Below, piece after piece: positions 35,257 through 45,247 of a DNA stretch of 64,000 nucleotides. Under the pieces are notes generated by a model. That model ran no database searches. It was given only the letters and a program-made list of their open reading frames with translations, and was not told where the DNA came from. Position numbers and translations under genes: made by a program. Source of the DNA: Chryseobacterium luteum (GTDB lineage Bacteria > Bacteroidota > Bacteroidia > Flavobacteriales > Weeksellaceae); contig NZ_JPRO01000013.1 in NCBI RefSeq assembly GCF_000737785.1, positions 62,001-126,000 on the forward strand. The letters are read 5' to 3'. The first letter of the stretch is position 1. Each line of letters opens with the position of its first letter.

Positions 35257-35667
35257 ATGTATTCAATATCAAGAAAAATAAAACTCGTTAAGCCGGCTCT
35301 CGTTGTAAAAAATCATTTCATTAATGATGAAACAATTCCATCTGCTAAAACAAAATTCACTTGCTGCGATTGCAGCCATGAAAATACGATTGAAATTTTC
35401 CCGTATGAAACCGGGTTTCCTATCTTTCAGGTGTATAATGAAGATCGGATATTATCAAAAAGTGAATTATTAAATAACAGAATGGTTACCGAAACTTCAC
35501 AAAGAATGATCCATCTTGGTGATCTAACGGTAAACGATTTACCGACTTTATATTTCGGAACAGGTTGCCAGGTTTGTCATTCAGAATACATCTGTGTATT
35601 CAGCTATGGAGAAAAACAACCCGGATTAACCGTCTTAAATATTTCAGGTGTCTGGAAATATGAGTAA
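35257..35667 (+). CDS. Hypothetical protein with two CxxC pairs; candidate immunity partner
   Basis: 136 residues with no signal peptide, so cytoplasmic. Cys36-Cys39 (with Cys37) and Cys104-Cys107 could form a zinc knuckle. No named family was recognised. It begins 10 bp after the TNT-like lipoprotein and no terminator intervenes, so the two are almost certainly co-expressed. The layout toxin-type enzyme then small cytoplasmic protein suggests an immunity or assembly role. That is inference only. Confidence 0.7.
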   Translation: MYSISRKIKLVKPALVVKNHFINDETIPSAKTKFTCCDCSHENTIEIFPYETGFPIFQVYNEDRILSKSELLNNRMVTETSQRMIHLGDLTVNDLPTLYFGTGCQVCHSEYICVFSYGEKQPGLTVLNISGVWKYE

Positions 35668-35771
35668 TGAAGATAAATTATTTTGAACTAGATAAAACAA
35701 AAATCAACAGTTATTGATTAAAATTTTAATCAATAACTGTAAATTTATTTTAGAACTGTTAATTTAAATAA

Positions 35772-36875
35772 TTATGTGGATACAGATTCATTGGTTTTTG
35801 TCTCCACCCATAACGAGGTAGGGCTTTTATATCTTGAAGTATGACATTGCCATATCCAGCTTGACTGCATAATTTTGTTGACACCAATAAGATGATTTTC
35901 CATTGTAGACTTCATTTCGGGATCAAATTCATTAATTGCAATTTTAATTGAATTCGACAAAGAAAATATTTCGGTAAGCTGAGTCCGAATAATTTCAGCT
36001 ATTATGTCTATACTTTTATGTAGTGAAATACCAGGGTTATTTAAAATATTAATAACCAAAAGGTTAGATCTCGATTTATTCCATATGACTTCTTTTTCAA
36101 AAGATACAAGATCATTAACTGAAATAGCAAAATCACTTACCACTTTATAAAGCCTTTTTAGAGATTGGTCAATTTTCTTTTTTTCGAGAAATTCCCAATT
36201 AAGAAATTTACCTTCACTATATTCGATCCAGTCTAAAATTAGATACATTCCTCCAGAATGGCAACGGTACTCTAGAAAATCATCAACACTAGGTACTTGT
36301 TCAAAAGAACAAATTTCATGATTCTTGTGTGTAATGCCAATATAATAACAGTAAGAACGTAAAAATTGAGAGAACCACTTTTGCGTTGAATTATTTTTAA
36401 ATTCCTTTAGCATGTCTATATTCAGAAATTCTAAAGGGTCTGCTTTTGGACTAACAAGCAAATCTTCATTCAGCTTACTTATATTGTCAACGATAGCTTT
36501 TGCATTTTCATATTGATCTGGTGAAAGAAATTTAATTGTATCCCGCCCCATAATATCATTTAGATAAAAACAATAAGTAAGATTTTTACCAATACTGAGT
36601 ACTTTTTCGGGAATACCATTAGGAAAAAGGAAAAAAGCACAAGTTATATGTTGATGAGAATTAGGAAGCCAGATATTATGCTTCTCGCCATATTCTTGGA
36701 TATCATTTTTTAAATTCTTATTTTGGAGATGGATACTGAATTCTTTACTGAATTCTTCAGAATTTATTTCCGGGGATAGCATTTCTTTAAGAGACAATTG
36801 GGCTGATTGGAGTTCGTCATACTCTTCTTTAATGTATTTAAAAAAAGAAGAATCAAAGAGAGATTCGGATTTCAT
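35772..36875 (-). CDS. Class I terpene synthase family protein
   Basis: 367 residues. The magnesium-binding NSE motif is complete: NDLVSFEKE (Asn254, Ser258, Glu262). A pyrophosphate-sensor-like Arg204 lies in FLEYRCHSGG, and the C-terminal RY pair is Arg348-Tyr349. The usual aspartate-rich DDxx(x)D motif is altered to NDIMGRD (106-112). Such enzymes cyclise prenyl diphosphates to volatile terpenes. The gene stands alone with no prenyltransferase or P450 beside it and looks AT-richer than its neighbours (16 G+C of 60 in 36481-36540), which hints at acquisition. The product is unpredictable. Confidence 0.82.
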   Translation of the reverse strand: MKSESLFDSSFFKYIKEEYDELQSAQLSLKEMLSPEINSEEFSKEFSIHLQNKNLKNDIQEYGEKHNIWLPNSHQHITCAFFLFPNGIPEKVLSIGKNLTYCFYLNDIMGRDTIKFLSPDQYENAKAIVDNISKLNEDLLVSPKADPLEFLNIDMLKEFKNNSTQKWFSQFLRSYCYYIGITHKNHEICSFEQVPSVDDFLEYRCHSGGMYLILDWIEYSEGKFLNWEFLEKKKIDQSLKRLYKVVSDFAISVNDLVSFEKEVIWNKSRSNLLVINILNNPGISLHKSIDIIAEIIRTQLTEIFSLSNSIKIAINEFDPEMKSTMENHLIGVNKIMQSSWIWQCHTSRYKSPTSLWVETKTNESVST

Positions 36876-37184
36876 GTTATTGGTTTTAGTTAGTAATATT
36901 TTGTTTTTATGAAATATCTACTACACTAATGTAAGTCATATTTATTTACGATTTTTATAATTTATACTTTTATCTGAACATATAATTACTACATTAATTT
37001 AAATTAAATATTAAATCATCATTCAGATTCGATTATTGTTTTGATGTTTATTTTCAATTTATTATTAATTAAAACAAAAGAAAATTATTAATGCTTTTCA
37101 TGATAAATTCTTTAAGGTGTATTTATAAATTTTATATATCAAAATTTATTACCAATCATTATCTTTGCGTAAATAATAAAATTC
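36876..37184. other. AT-rich spacer between divergent terpene synthase and MazG-like genes
   Basis: 309 bp, very AT-rich, no gene. TATCTTTG at 37160-37167 is the probable -7 box of the MazG-like gene (18 bp before its ATG). No convincing promoter for the terpene synthase was seen. Confidence 0.55.
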
Positions 37185-37652
37185 ATGGAGAAAATTGACA
37201 GTCTGAACCAGGTAGCAGAATTCCACACCACTTTTAAAGCCCCTATTTTAGATATACCACAAATCCCTTCCCCGGAAAGATGCAACCTCAGAGTTGAGCT
37301 CCTACAGGAAGAATTAAATGAATTAAAGCAGGCTATTGCTGATAATGACATCGTAGAAATAGCTGATGCCCTGTGTGATCTTCAATATGTTTTAAGCGGA
37401 GCTGTGCTGGAATTCGGACTTGGCAATAAATTTGTAGAGCTATTCAACGAAGTACAGCGTTCCAATATGTCCAAAGCATGTGACAATGCAGAACAGGCAG
37501 AGGAAACTGTAGCATTTTATAAGGAAAAAGAGGTAGAATCTTTTTACGAAAAATCAGGTGAGAAATTTAACGTTTACAGAAAAGCAGACCATAAAGTTCT
37601 TAAAAACAAGTATTACTCTCCTGCAGATTTAAAAACAATTATCGAAAAATAG
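37185..37652 (+). CDS. MazG-like nucleotide pyrophosphohydrolase
   Basis: 155 residues. The all-alpha NTP-PPase core shows LLQEELNELKQAI followed by VEIADALCDLQYVLSGA, giving the ExxE ... ExxD metal-binding arrangement. Such enzymes hydrolyse non-canonical or excess nucleoside triphosphates to monophosphates. The C-terminal 45 residues form a positively charged tail. The next gene begins one base after the stop. Confidence 0.88.
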   Translation: MEKIDSLNQVAEFHTTFKAPILDIPQIPSPERCNLRVELLQEELNELKQAIADNDIVEIADALCDLQYVLSGAVLEFGLGNKFVELFNEVQRSNMSKACDNAEQAEETVAFYKEKEVESFYEKSGEKFNVYRKADHKVLKNKYYSPADLKTIIEK

Positions 37653-37653
37653 T

Positions 37654-38220
37654 ATGAAAAAATTTATTACCCATATTATTGCCGTTTCAAGCTTTGTCCT
37701 GGCTTCCCAGCAGTTCAGCGCCCAAAAAGTGGTGATGAACCGTGAAGTAGACACTCAGAAAGACGGCAAAATGCTTTTGGGAAACCAATTCAAAGAGCAG
37801 TTTTTAAAGGCCCCTTATGCAGACTGGTATGTAAAAGAGCATGACGAATATGCTATTGACCAGAAAGCGGTCGGTGATCTGAAAAAAGCTAAATTAACGA
37901 CCTATTCTCTTATTGTTTTTATGGGAACCTGGTGCGAAGACAGCCACAGGGATTTTCCAAGACTGATGAAGATCCTGGAGGAATTAAAATATCCTGACAA
38001 TAAGCTGACGATCATTGCCGTTAACCGCAAAAAGGAATCTCCTACCGGAGACGAGGTTCGTTATAACATCCAGAAGGTTCCTACCATTATTGTAGAAAGA
38101 TATGGTAAAGAGATCGGAAGAATCATAGAAATGCCTGCCTCCGGATATATTGAAAGAGATCTGGTTGAAATTCTGAAAAAAGACGACAGTTCTGTAATCA
38201 AAGAAATTTTTAACAAATAA
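37654..38220 (+). CDS. Secreted thioredoxin-like protein with single active-site Cys
   Basis: 188 residues: signal peptide (about 1-23, ending FSAQ) then a thioredoxin fold with FMGTWCEDSHRDFPRL, where Cys94 is followed by EDS rather than a second Cys, and a cis-Pro VPTIIV. Lack of the CxxC partner argues against a classical disulfide reductase; a monothiol or TlpA-like periplasmic role is possible. It is coupled to the MazG-like gene upstream and the DUF4230 gene downstream. Confidence 0.85.
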   Translation: MKKFITHIIAVSSFVLASQQFSAQKVVMNREVDTQKDGKMLLGNQFKEQFLKAPYADWYVKEHDEYAIDQKAVGDLKKAKLTTYSLIVFMGTWCEDSHRDFPRLMKILEELKYPDNKLTIIAVNRKKESPTGDEVRYNIQKVPTIIVERYGKEIGRIIEMPASGYIERDLVEILKKDDSSVIKEIFNK

Positions 38221-38222
38221 AA

Positions 38223-38828
38223 TTGAGAAATTACAAAGTAATCATATCATTTGCAGCGGGAATTCTCGTTATGCTGATCCTGTTTTTCGGGCTTAAATCC
38301 TGTTTCAATATGGGCGGAAAAACGGAAAAATCGGATTATTACATCCTGACCAACCAGATTTCCAAAATGAATAAAATGGTGGTTCTGGAACAAGATATTT
38401 CCAGCATGCAGAAAACCAAGATGGGCTATGAGGTGTTTGGAAAAGAAGTTTCAAACAACAGCATTATTACCTACACCAAAACCAATGCCCAGGTTTCTTA
38501 TGATCTTAATAAAATGAAAATGGAAGTGGATTCCATTAACAAAAAACTGGTTATCACCGAACTTCCGGAAGCGGAAATAAGAATTACCCCAAGCGTTGAG
38601 ATCCAGTCACTGGACGATTCTTTTTTCAACAGGATTTCAGAAAAAGACATCAAAAATGTGACCCAGAAAGCTAAGGAAACTGCGGTTAATTCTGTCAATC
38701 AGAATCAGTTGAGAACGGAAGGCCGAAAACAATTAATGGAAAATCTTAATAATATTTTCGTTTTGGCAAAAGCTTTGAATTATACCATAGAGGATGAAAC
38801 CGGCAAGCTCGGTGTTTTAGGACTCTAA
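38223..38828 (+). CDS. DUF4230 protein with TTG start
   Basis: 201 residues: one N-terminal transmembrane helix (about 7-25) then a DUF4230-type alpha/beta region exposed outside the membrane (LTNQISKMNKMVVLEQDISS). No ATG exists before the hydrophobic helix and an in-frame stop lies 12 bases upstream, so the TTG at 38223, two bases after the previous stop, is the likely start. Function unknown. Confidence 0.8.
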   Translation: MRNYKVIISFAAGILVMLILFFGLKSCFNMGGKTEKSDYYILTNQISKMNKMVVLEQDISSMQKTKMGYEVFGKEVSNNSIITYTKTNAQVSYDLNKMKMEVDSINKKLVITELPEAEIRITPSVEIQSLDDSFFNRISEKDIKNVTQKAKETAVNSVNQNQLRTEGRKQLMENLNNIFVLAKALNYTIEDETGKLGVLGL

Positions 38829-38841
38829 AAAATGTAAAGCT

Positions 38842-39024
38842 ATGGATTCAAAAGACAACAAAAAGAAAGAATCTGCCAACAGTGCAGAAACCAAAAAACA
38901 GAACCAGGATTTTCAAAATATTCCTGCTTCATCAGAAAACAGCAATCCACCCGATATTGATAAAGAAGATGTTCAGAAATCTTCAAAAAACAAATCAGGA
39001 AAAACGGATAATACCAAGAAATAA
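38842..39024 (+). CDS. Small disordered hydrophilic protein
   Basis: 60 residues, almost all Lys, Asn, Asp, Glu, Ser and Gln, with no hydrophobic core. It starts 13 bp after the DUF4230 stop and ends just before a terminator, so it is plausibly the last gene of this operon. Without a recognised family, coding status rests on position and open frame. Confidence 0.55.
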   Translation: MDSKDNKKKESANSAETKKQNQDFQNIPASSENSNPPDIDKEDVQKSSKNKSGKTDNTKK

Positions 39025-39028
39025 AATT

Positions 39029-39066
39029 GAAAGGTTCTGTCTCAAACGAGGCGGAACCTTTTTTAT
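39029..39066 (+). terminator. Terminator of the MazG-DUF4230 operon
   Basis: AAAGGTTC (39030-39037) and GAACCTTT (39054-39061), with further pairing inside and TTTTTT following. Confidence 0.82.
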
Positions 39067-39145
39067 AAATTTCGCGCAGATTTTTTTCTGGAAATATTGA
39101 ACCATTAAGGTTTGTTAAGTTTTTAAGTTTAAAACAGGATAAAAT

Positions 39146-39180
39146 CGAAAGATTCTGCCCCAACGGGACAGAACCTTTCT
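39146..39180 (-). terminator. Terminator of the leu operon
   Basis: On the minus strand AAAGGTTCTG and CAGAATCTTT pair with one G-T wobble around CCC/GGG, followed by TTTT. It resembles the hairpin at 39030-39061. Confidence 0.7.
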
Positions 39181-39209
39181 TCTATCTAATTATTATATGG
39201 ACTTTAATG

Positions 39210-40334
39210 TTATACGATCGTAGATTTTCCGATCTTGATATTTTCAAAATTGTAATAGGATTTCTCAGAATATTTGATATAATCTGCAATAAAACTCCCT
39301 ACTTCACTTGTAGAATAGTGCTGCTCCGGGTTAAGGTCTGCTGTAACATATCCGTTGTCGATGGCATGATCCACTGCCCTTCTTAACTTATCAGCCGCTT
39401 CAGGAAGATCAAGATAATTCAGCATCATGGCTGTGCTCAGGATAGAGGCTACGGGATTGGCAATACCTTTTCCCTTAGCCTGAGGATAAGAGCCATGGAT
39501 AGGTTCAAACAAAGCATTTTCTTCACCTATCGATGCTGATGGTAAAAGCCCGATGGAACCGCCGATAACACTGGCTTCATCAGAAATAATATCTCCGAAC
39601 ATATTTTCGGTCAGGATAACGTCGAACTGCTTTGGATTCAGAACCATCTGCATGGCCGCATTATCTACAAATATATAATCCATCTGCACATCAGGGTATT
39701 GAGAGGCAATTTTCTGGCAGGTCTTTCTCCAAAGTCTCGAAGTATCCAGAACATTGGCTTTGTCGATCAGTGTAAGCTTCTTTTTCCTTTTTTCAGCTTC
39801 TTTAAAAGCCATATGGGTAATAGGAATAATATCTTCTGTGCTGTATTTACAGACATCATAAGCATATTTACCGTCCGGATCTGTGTATTTTTCACCGAAA
39901 TAAATACCGCTTACCAATTCTCTGAAGATCTGAATATCCGTTCCTTCAATGATCTCTCTTTTCAAAGGACTTTTATCGATCAGTGAGGGATAGGTTTTCA
40001 AAGGTCTGATATTGGCATACAATCCCAGCTCTTTACGGAGCTTCAGTAACCCCTGTTCAGGTCTTACCTTTGCCTCAGGATTGTTGTCGAAAACCGGATC
40101 TCCAATCGCTCCAAAAAGAACGGCATCCGAATCTTTACAGATCTTCAATGTTTCTTCGGGAAGCGGATCACCTGTTTTAAAAATAGCTTCAGCACCCATC
40201 AATCCATAAGAAAACCGGAACTGGCATTTAAAGACTTCAGTCACAGCATCCAATACTTTAATACTCTCACTGACCACTTCCGGCCCGATCCCGTCACCGG
40301 GAAGAACGGCTATTTTAAAATAACTGCTGCTCAT
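39210..40334 (-). CDS. leuB: 3-isopropylmalate dehydrogenase
   Basis: 374 residues from the ATG at 40334 ([20 protein letters not shown]). The upstream TTG at 40355 is less likely. Family landmarks are [27 protein letters not shown], the catalytic Tyr/Lys region, [14 protein letters not shown] and [18 protein letters not shown]. It oxidises and decarboxylates 3-isopropylmalate with NAD. The start lies inside the last codons of leuD (20-bp overlap), so translation is coupled. Confidence 0.95.
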   Translation of the reverse strand: MSSSYFKIAVLPGDGIGPEVVSESIKVLDAVTEVFKCQFRFSYGLMGAEAIFKTGDPLPEETLKICKDSDAVLFGAIGDPVFDNNPEAKVRPEQGLLKLRKELGLYANIRPLKTYPSLIDKSPLKREIIEGTDIQIFRELVSGIYFGEKYTDPDGKYAYDVCKYSTEDIIPITHMAFKEAEKRKKKLTLIDKANVLDTSRLWRKTCQKIASQYPDVQMDYIFVDNAAMQMVLNPKQFDVILTENMFGDIISDEASVIGGSIGLLPSASIGEENALFEPIHGSYPQAKGKGIANPVASILSTAMMLNYLDLPEAADKLRRAVDHAIDNGYVTADLNPEQHYSTSEVGSFIADYIKYSEKSYYNFENIKIGKSTIV

Positions 40335-40920
40335 ACTTTTGTGTTTTAAGTTCAAACTGTTTTATCGCGTGCTTTTTGCTGATCAGAAAATCAATATCAT
40401 CATAACCGTTGATCAGGCATATTTTTTTATAAGAATCGAGCTCAAAAGTTTCTGTTTTTCCGTTAAAGCTGATGGTTTGCTGCTCTACATCCACCGCAAT
40501 TTCCGATTCAGGATTTTCCGTAATGGCATTTAAAATATCTTTTAAAAACTCTTCAGAAACTTTTACGGGAAGAAGACCGTTGTTCAGGGCATTCCCTTTA
40601 AAAATATCAGCAAAATAGCTTGATATGATCACCTTAAAACCATAATCGGTCAAAGACCAAGCGGCATGTTCCCTGCTGCTTCCACATCCGAAATTATTTC
40701 CGGCCACCAAGATTTCTCCTCTGTATTTCGTATTGTTTAATACAAAATCTGGATTGGGCTCTCCCGTATGGATATTGAACCTCCAGTCCCTGAACAGATT
40801 TTCGCCAAAGCCTTTTCTGTCAATACTTTTAAGGAATCTGGCGGGAATGATCTGGTCTGTGTCTATATTTTCCGCAGGTAATGGTACTGCGGTTGATTGT
40901 ATATGTGTTAGTTTTTGCAT
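40315..40920 (-). CDS. leuD: 3-isopropylmalate dehydratase small subunit
   Basis: 201 residues, normal LeuD size. [29 protein letters not shown] and [18 protein letters not shown] are the family signatures. It pairs with LeuC to isomerise 2- to 3-isopropylmalate. It lies 10 bp after leuC and overlaps leuB. Confidence 0.95.
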   Translation of the reverse strand: MQKLTHIQSTAVPLPAENIDTDQIIPARFLKSIDRKGFGENLFRDWRFNIHTGEPNPDFVLNNTKYRGEILVAGNNFGCGSSREHAAWSLTDYGFKVIISSYFADIFKGNALNNGLLPVKVSEEFLKDILNAITENPESEIAVDVEQQTISFNGKTETFELDSYKKICLINGYDDIDFLISKKHAIKQFELKTQKYEQQLF

Positions 40921-40930
40921 TGTAATCTGT

Positions 40931-42319
40931 TTAGTTTAAACTTTCAAAAGCTGAAATTCTGCCTTCTATAGCGGCTTTAGCGGCAGTGAGCGGACTGGCT
41001 AAAATAGTTCTGGCTCCCTGTCCCTGTCTTCCTTCAAAATTTCTGTTTGAGGTTGAAACACAATATTCCCCTTCAGGAATTTTATCATCATTCATCGCCA
41101 GGCAGGCAGAACATCCCGGCTGACGGATCTGGAATCCCGCATCACTGAAGATCTTATCCAGGCCTTCTTCGTAAATCTGCTTAACAACCTGCTGAGAACC
41201 GGGAACGATTAAGGCTTTCACATTTTCGGACTTATTTTTTCCTTTAATATACTGTGCTGCTGAACGGAAATCTTCTATCCGGGCATTGGTACAGCTTCCG
41301 ATAAAAACGTGCTGCACTTTAATGCCTGAAACTTCCTGTCCGGCTTTCAGGCCCATATATTTCAGTGCTTTTTCTTCAGATTCATTCTGAGGAACAGGAA
41401 TAGCTTCATTTACTGAAATTCCCATTCCCGGATTGGTTCCGTAAGTGATCATTGGAAAGATATCCGAAGCGTTGAATATCAGCTCTTTATCAAAAACAGC
41501 TCCTTCATCCGTTTTCAGGGTTTCCCAATACGCCAGTTTATCTGCCCATTCTTCTCCTTCAGGGGCGAATGTTTTTCCTTTTACATAATCAAAAGTAGTC
41601 TGGTCAGGGGCGATCATTCCGCCCCGTGCACCCATTTCAATACTCATATTACAGATGGTCATTCTTCCCTCCATCGACATTTCCTCAAAAACATTTCCGG
41701 CATATTCACAGAAATATCCTGTTCCTCCATCGGTCCCGATTTTGGAAATAATATAAAGGATGACATCTTTGGGCTGAACATTATCATTCAATTTTCCATT
41801 GACTGTAATCCTCATAGATTCAGGTTTATTGAGCAATAGACACTGGCTGGCAAAAACCTGGGCAACCTGGCTGGTTCCAATGCCGAAAGCAATCGCCCCA
41901 AAAGCGCCATGCGTAGAAGTATGGCTGTCTCCGCAAACGATACTCATTCCCGGTTGGGTAATGCCCAGTTCCGGAGCTATGATGTGCACAATTCCCTGGT
42001 ACTGATGTCCCAATCCAAATAATTCGATATTATTTTTTTTGCAGTTCTCCGTCAGCTGTTCTACCTGGTTCCGGGACAGTTCATCCCGAATGGGCTCTTC
42101 CTGATTGAGGGTCGGAACATTATGATCCGCAGTGGCTACGATCTGCTTGGGCCTGAAAACCTCGAGATTCCTGGCTTCAAGTTCTGCAAAAGCCTGGGGA
42201 CTGGTTACCTCATGGATCAGATGCTTATCTATATAAATGATTTGAGGTCCGTCAGGAATCGCTTCTACGACGTGGGCATCCCAAACTTTGTCAAAAAGTG
42301 TTTTTTTACTATTGTCCAT
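40931..42319 (-). CDS. leuC: 3-isopropylmalate dehydratase large subunit
   Basis: 462 residues from the ATG at 42319, which has AGGA nine bases before it; a TTG at 42325 is also in frame. The [4Fe-4S] cluster cysteines are in [14 protein letters not shown] and in [26 protein letters not shown] is also typical of aconitase-family LeuC. It is second in the leuA-leuC-leuD-leuB operon. Confidence 0.95.
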   Translation of the reverse strand: MDNSKKTLFDKVWDAHVVEAIPDGPQIIYIDKHLIHEVTSPQAFAELEARNLEVFRPKQIVATADHNVPTLNQEEPIRDELSRNQVEQLTENCKKNNIELFGLGHQYQGIVHIIAPELGITQPGMSIVCGDSHTSTHGAFGAIAFGIGTSQVAQVFASQCLLLNKPESMRITVNGKLNDNVQPKDVILYIISKIGTDGGTGYFCEYAGNVFEEMSMEGRMTICNMSIEMGARGGMIAPDQTTFDYVKGKTFAPEGEEWADKLAYWETLKTDEGAVFDKELIFNASDIFPMITYGTNPGMGISVNEAIPVPQNESEEKALKYMGLKAGQEVSGIKVQHVFIGSCTNARIEDFRSAAQYIKGKNKSENVKALIVPGSQQVVKQIYEEGLDKIFSDAGFQIRQPGCSACLAMNDDKIPEGEYCVSTSNRNFEGRQGQGARTILASPLTAAKAAIEGRISAFESLN

Positions 42320-42348
42320 ATTCAATTTTCCTGATTTTTAAATCAATA

Positions 42349-43512
42349 CTATCCTATTTTCCGGGTGCATACTTCCATGATCATGTACAGATCATCATTT
42401 TTTACTTCTTTCTTTTGGTCAGCGATCTTTAGAAATTCCTGATACAGGAAGTCAAGTTCATTTTTAGTGATGTCATAACCGATATGTTTAAACCTGTATG
42501 CCAGTGCGGAACGTCCGCTTCTCGCTGTAAGAATGATAGATGAAGAATTCACGCCCACTTCTGCAGGATCTATGATCTCATATGTTTCACGGTTTTTAAT
42601 AACGCCATCCTGATGAATTCCTGAGCTGTGGGCAAAAGCATTGGCTCCGACGATGGCTTTATTAGGCTGTACCGGCATTCCCATCAGATCTGAAACCATA
42701 AGGCTCATTTCATTAAGCATCTTTGAATTGATATCTGTATGAAAATTCAGGTGCTTATGCTGCTTTAAAATCATGACCACTTCTTCCAGAGCTGTGTTTC
42801 CCGCTCTTTCTCCCAATCCATTGATTGTACATTCGATCTGGCGGGCTCCGTTGATGGCTCCGTAAATTGAATTGGCTGTGGCAAGTCCTAAATCATTATG
42901 ACAATGGCATGAAAGGACCGCTTTTTCAATGCCTTTTACATTTTCTTTCAGGTATTTTATTTTCCGGCCGTATTCCTCAGGCAGGCAATAGCCTGTTGTA
43001 TCCGGGATATTCAGAACGGTAGCTCCGGCTTTAATTGCTTCTTCGCAGACTCTTGCCAGGTAATCATTATCCGTTCTTCCCGCATCTTCCGCATAAAATT
43101 CCACATCCTCTACATAGCTTTTGGCATATTTTACAGCGTCAGCCGCCCTTTCCAGGATATCTTCACGTGTTGAATTGAATTTATACCTGATATGGGAATC
43201 AGATGTCCCGATTCCTGTATGGATACGGGGTCTTTTTGCATATTTCAATGCTTCGGCAGCTGTATCAATGTCTTTTTTATTGGCTCTTGTCAGTCCGCAA
43301 ACTTTGGCATTTCTTACCAATTTTGAAATTTCAGAAACAGATTCAAAATCTCCCGGACTTGAAATCGGAAAGCCTGCTTCAATTACGTCAATCCCTAGCT
43401 TATCAAGCCTTTCAGCGATAATCAGCTTTTGTTTTGTATTCAGTTTACATCCGGGAACCTGTTCCCCATCCCTCAGCGTTGTATCAAAAATTTCAATTTT
43501 TTCGGAATTCAT
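42349..43512 (-). CDS. leuA: 2-isopropylmalate synthase, catalytic form without regulatory domain
   Basis: 387 residues. The TIM-barrel motifs are [41 protein letters not shown] and GIHQDGV. LeuA proteins of about 510 residues have a C-terminal leucine-binding domain; this one stops about 120 residues short, so it probably lacks feedback inhibition in that form. Related enzymes (citramalate or homocitrate synthase) are alternatives, but the leuCDB context settles the role. It heads the operon. Confidence 0.93.
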   Translation of the reverse strand: MNSEKIEIFDTTLRDGEQVPGCKLNTKQKLIIAERLDKLGIDVIEAGFPISSPGDFESVSEISKLVRNAKVCGLTRANKKDIDTAAEALKYAKRPRIHTGIGTSDSHIRYKFNSTREDILERAADAVKYAKSYVEDVEFYAEDAGRTDNDYLARVCEEAIKAGATVLNIPDTTGYCLPEEYGRKIKYLKENVKGIEKAVLSCHCHNDLGLATANSIYGAINGARQIECTINGLGERAGNTALEEVVMILKQHKHLNFHTDINSKMLNEMSLMVSDLMGMPVQPNKAIVGANAFAHSSGIHQDGVIKNRETYEIIDPAEVGVNSSSIILTARSGRSALAYRFKHIGYDITKNELDFLYQEFLKIADQKKEVKNDDLYMIMEVCTRKIG

Positions 43513-43538
43513 AATGAAGTTTTTTACTTAATTTTGAT

Positions 43539-43546
43539 CAAAACTA
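43539..43546 (-). promoter_or_regulatory. -7 box of the leu operon
   Basis: TAGTTTTG on the minus strand, 27 bp before the leuA ATG. The message leader is too short for a leader-peptide attenuator, unlike the his operon. Confidence 0.5.
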
Positions 43547-43658
43547 CTGTTTACGATATTTTTACATTTTCATTTTCTCTGAAAATTACAATATTCAACA
43601 GCTGGAAAAACCAATTCATTAAATTGATAATCAATATATTATATTTTATAAATTTACA

Positions 43659-45203
43659 ATGGCAGAATTGCAGAAAGATTTTTTGTTTGTACTGATTAAG
43701 TCATTAACCACTTCTGAAAAACGTCAGTTCAAACTGTATGTGAACCGTCTCGGAATTAATGTTGATGCCAAATTTCTGCTCCTTTTCTCGGAACTGGATA
43801 AGATGAAGGAATATGATGAGCATATCATTACCGAGAAAAAAATTTCCACCAAACAGCAGCTTTCCAACCTGAAGGCTCATCTGTATAAACAAATTCTGGT
43901 GAGTCTCCGCATGAATCCCAGCCACCAGAACTACAGAATACAACTCCGTGAACAGCTTGATTTTGCTAATATTTTATACCAAAAAGGACTCTATAAACAG
44001 GCTTTGAAAATATTGGACAAGACGAAGCAGTCTGCATTGGAACTGGATGAAAAAAGTATTGCTTCTGAAATTATTGATCTTGAAAAAGTAATTGAATCCC
44101 AGTTTATTACAAGAAGTATTGAAGGCCGTGCCGATGAACTGATCAAACAGTCCACAGAAATCAGCAGGCAGAACCATTATGCAACAGAGCTTTCTAATCT
44201 GTCACTGAAATTATACAGTGAAATGCTGACGCATGGCTATGTAAAAAACGATACGGACCGGGAAAAGGTATTGAATCTTTTCCATGAGCAGATTCAGAAC
44301 ATAAAACTGGAAAAGCTGAATTTTACAGAGAAATTGTGGTATTTTAAAGCTCATGTATGGAAAAACCAATTGCTGCAGGATTATAAATACACCCTGAAAT
44401 ATGCGCATCAGTGGGTGGATCTTTTTCATAAAAATCCTGAAATGATCATCAGCCATCCGGTATGGTATATCAAAGGAAACACCTATCTGCTGAAGATTTT
44501 ATTCCTGTACGGAAATATTGATATTCTGGAAGAGCATTTTGAGCATTTCAATACGATGGTGAGGTCCCAGAATTTTGTCCAGAATGAAAACCTGCAGGCT
44601 TTAATTTTTCTTACGCATTACAATACTTTAATGAATATTCACTTTGTAAAAGGCGAATTTTTTACCGGAACAAAGCTTATTCCTGAAATTGAACTGAAAA
44701 TGGAACGGCTCAGGGAAAGGATTGATGAACACCACTTTATGATCCTTTATCTGAAAATGGCTGCCATGTTCTTCGGAAGCAAAATGTTTGAAAAATCTAT
44801 TGAATATTCGATGAAAGTCGTTGAGTGTAAAGGAAATGTTCAGGAAGATCTTCTTTTCCATACACGCATCCTGATCCTGATGGCCAAATTTGAATCGGGT
44901 AATGATGAAGATTATGATGAATTTATCAACTCTACCTTAAAATTTGCCCGTAAAATGAAAAAGCCGGAAGCATTTCATTTTGAAAGCATCCAGTTTTTCA
45001 AGAATATTAATGATCTGGTTTTAAATAAGCAAGAGAAAGCATTTAAAGCTTTTGATGAAGTACTGGAAGATTTTTCCAGGAATGAATATTACAGAAGATC
45101 TTTGCTGTATATTGATATTCATGGTTGGGTAAAATCTAAGGTGAAAAATGTGGATGTGATAGAAATTATCAAGCAGAAAGTCCGGTATAAACGGAAGAGT
45201 TAA
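43659..45203 (+). CDS. Conserved helical (TPR-like) protein of unknown function
   Basis: 514 residues, almost wholly alpha-helical, with helix pairs reminiscent of tetratricopeptide repeats (for example YQKGLYKQALKILDKTKQ and FEKSIEYSMKVVE). No signal peptide or membrane segment. I recognise the type only as a Bacteroidota conserved hypothetical. It is transcribed away from the leu operon and is followed by a REP-like hairpin. Confidence 0.8.
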   Translation: MAELQKDFLFVLIKSLTTSEKRQFKLYVNRLGINVDAKFLLLFSELDKMKEYDEHIITEKKISTKQQLSNLKAHLYKQILVSLRMNPSHQNYRIQLREQLDFANILYQKGLYKQALKILDKTKQSALELDEKSIASEIIDLEKVIESQFITRSIEGRADELIKQSTEISRQNHYATELSNLSLKLYSEMLTHGYVKNDTDREKVLNLFHEQIQNIKLEKLNFTEKLWYFKAHVWKNQLLQDYKYTLKYAHQWVDLFHKNPEMIISHPVWYIKGNTYLLKILFLYGNIDILEEHFEHFNTMVRSQNFVQNENLQALIFLTHYNTLMNIHFVKGEFFTGTKLIPEIELKMERLRERIDEHHFMILYLKMAAMFFGSKMFEKSIEYSMKVVECKGNVQEDLLFHTRILILMAKFESGNDEDYDEFINSTLKFARKMKKPEAFHFESIQFFKNINDLVLNKQEKAFKAFDEVLEDFSRNEYYRRSLLYIDIHGWVKSKVKNVDVIEIIKQKVRYKRKS

Positions 45204-45212
45204 ACCCCGATT

Positions 45213-45237
45213 GGTGGCTGAACCACCCGAAGCCACC
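45213..45237. repeat. REP-like hairpin between convergent genes
   Basis: GGTGGCT and AGCCACC form a perfect 7-bp stem around GAACCACCCGA. This resembles the GGTGGYTGAGCCTGTCGAARCCACC type of dispersed repeat seen in many Bacteroidota. It lies within 45 bp of both converging stops. Confidence 0.6.
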
Positions 45238-45247
45238 AGGCCGCCAT

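Noticed and set aside
43513-43658. Leader-peptide attenuator before leuA
   Set aside because: The leader is too short and has no Leu-codon run or terminator.
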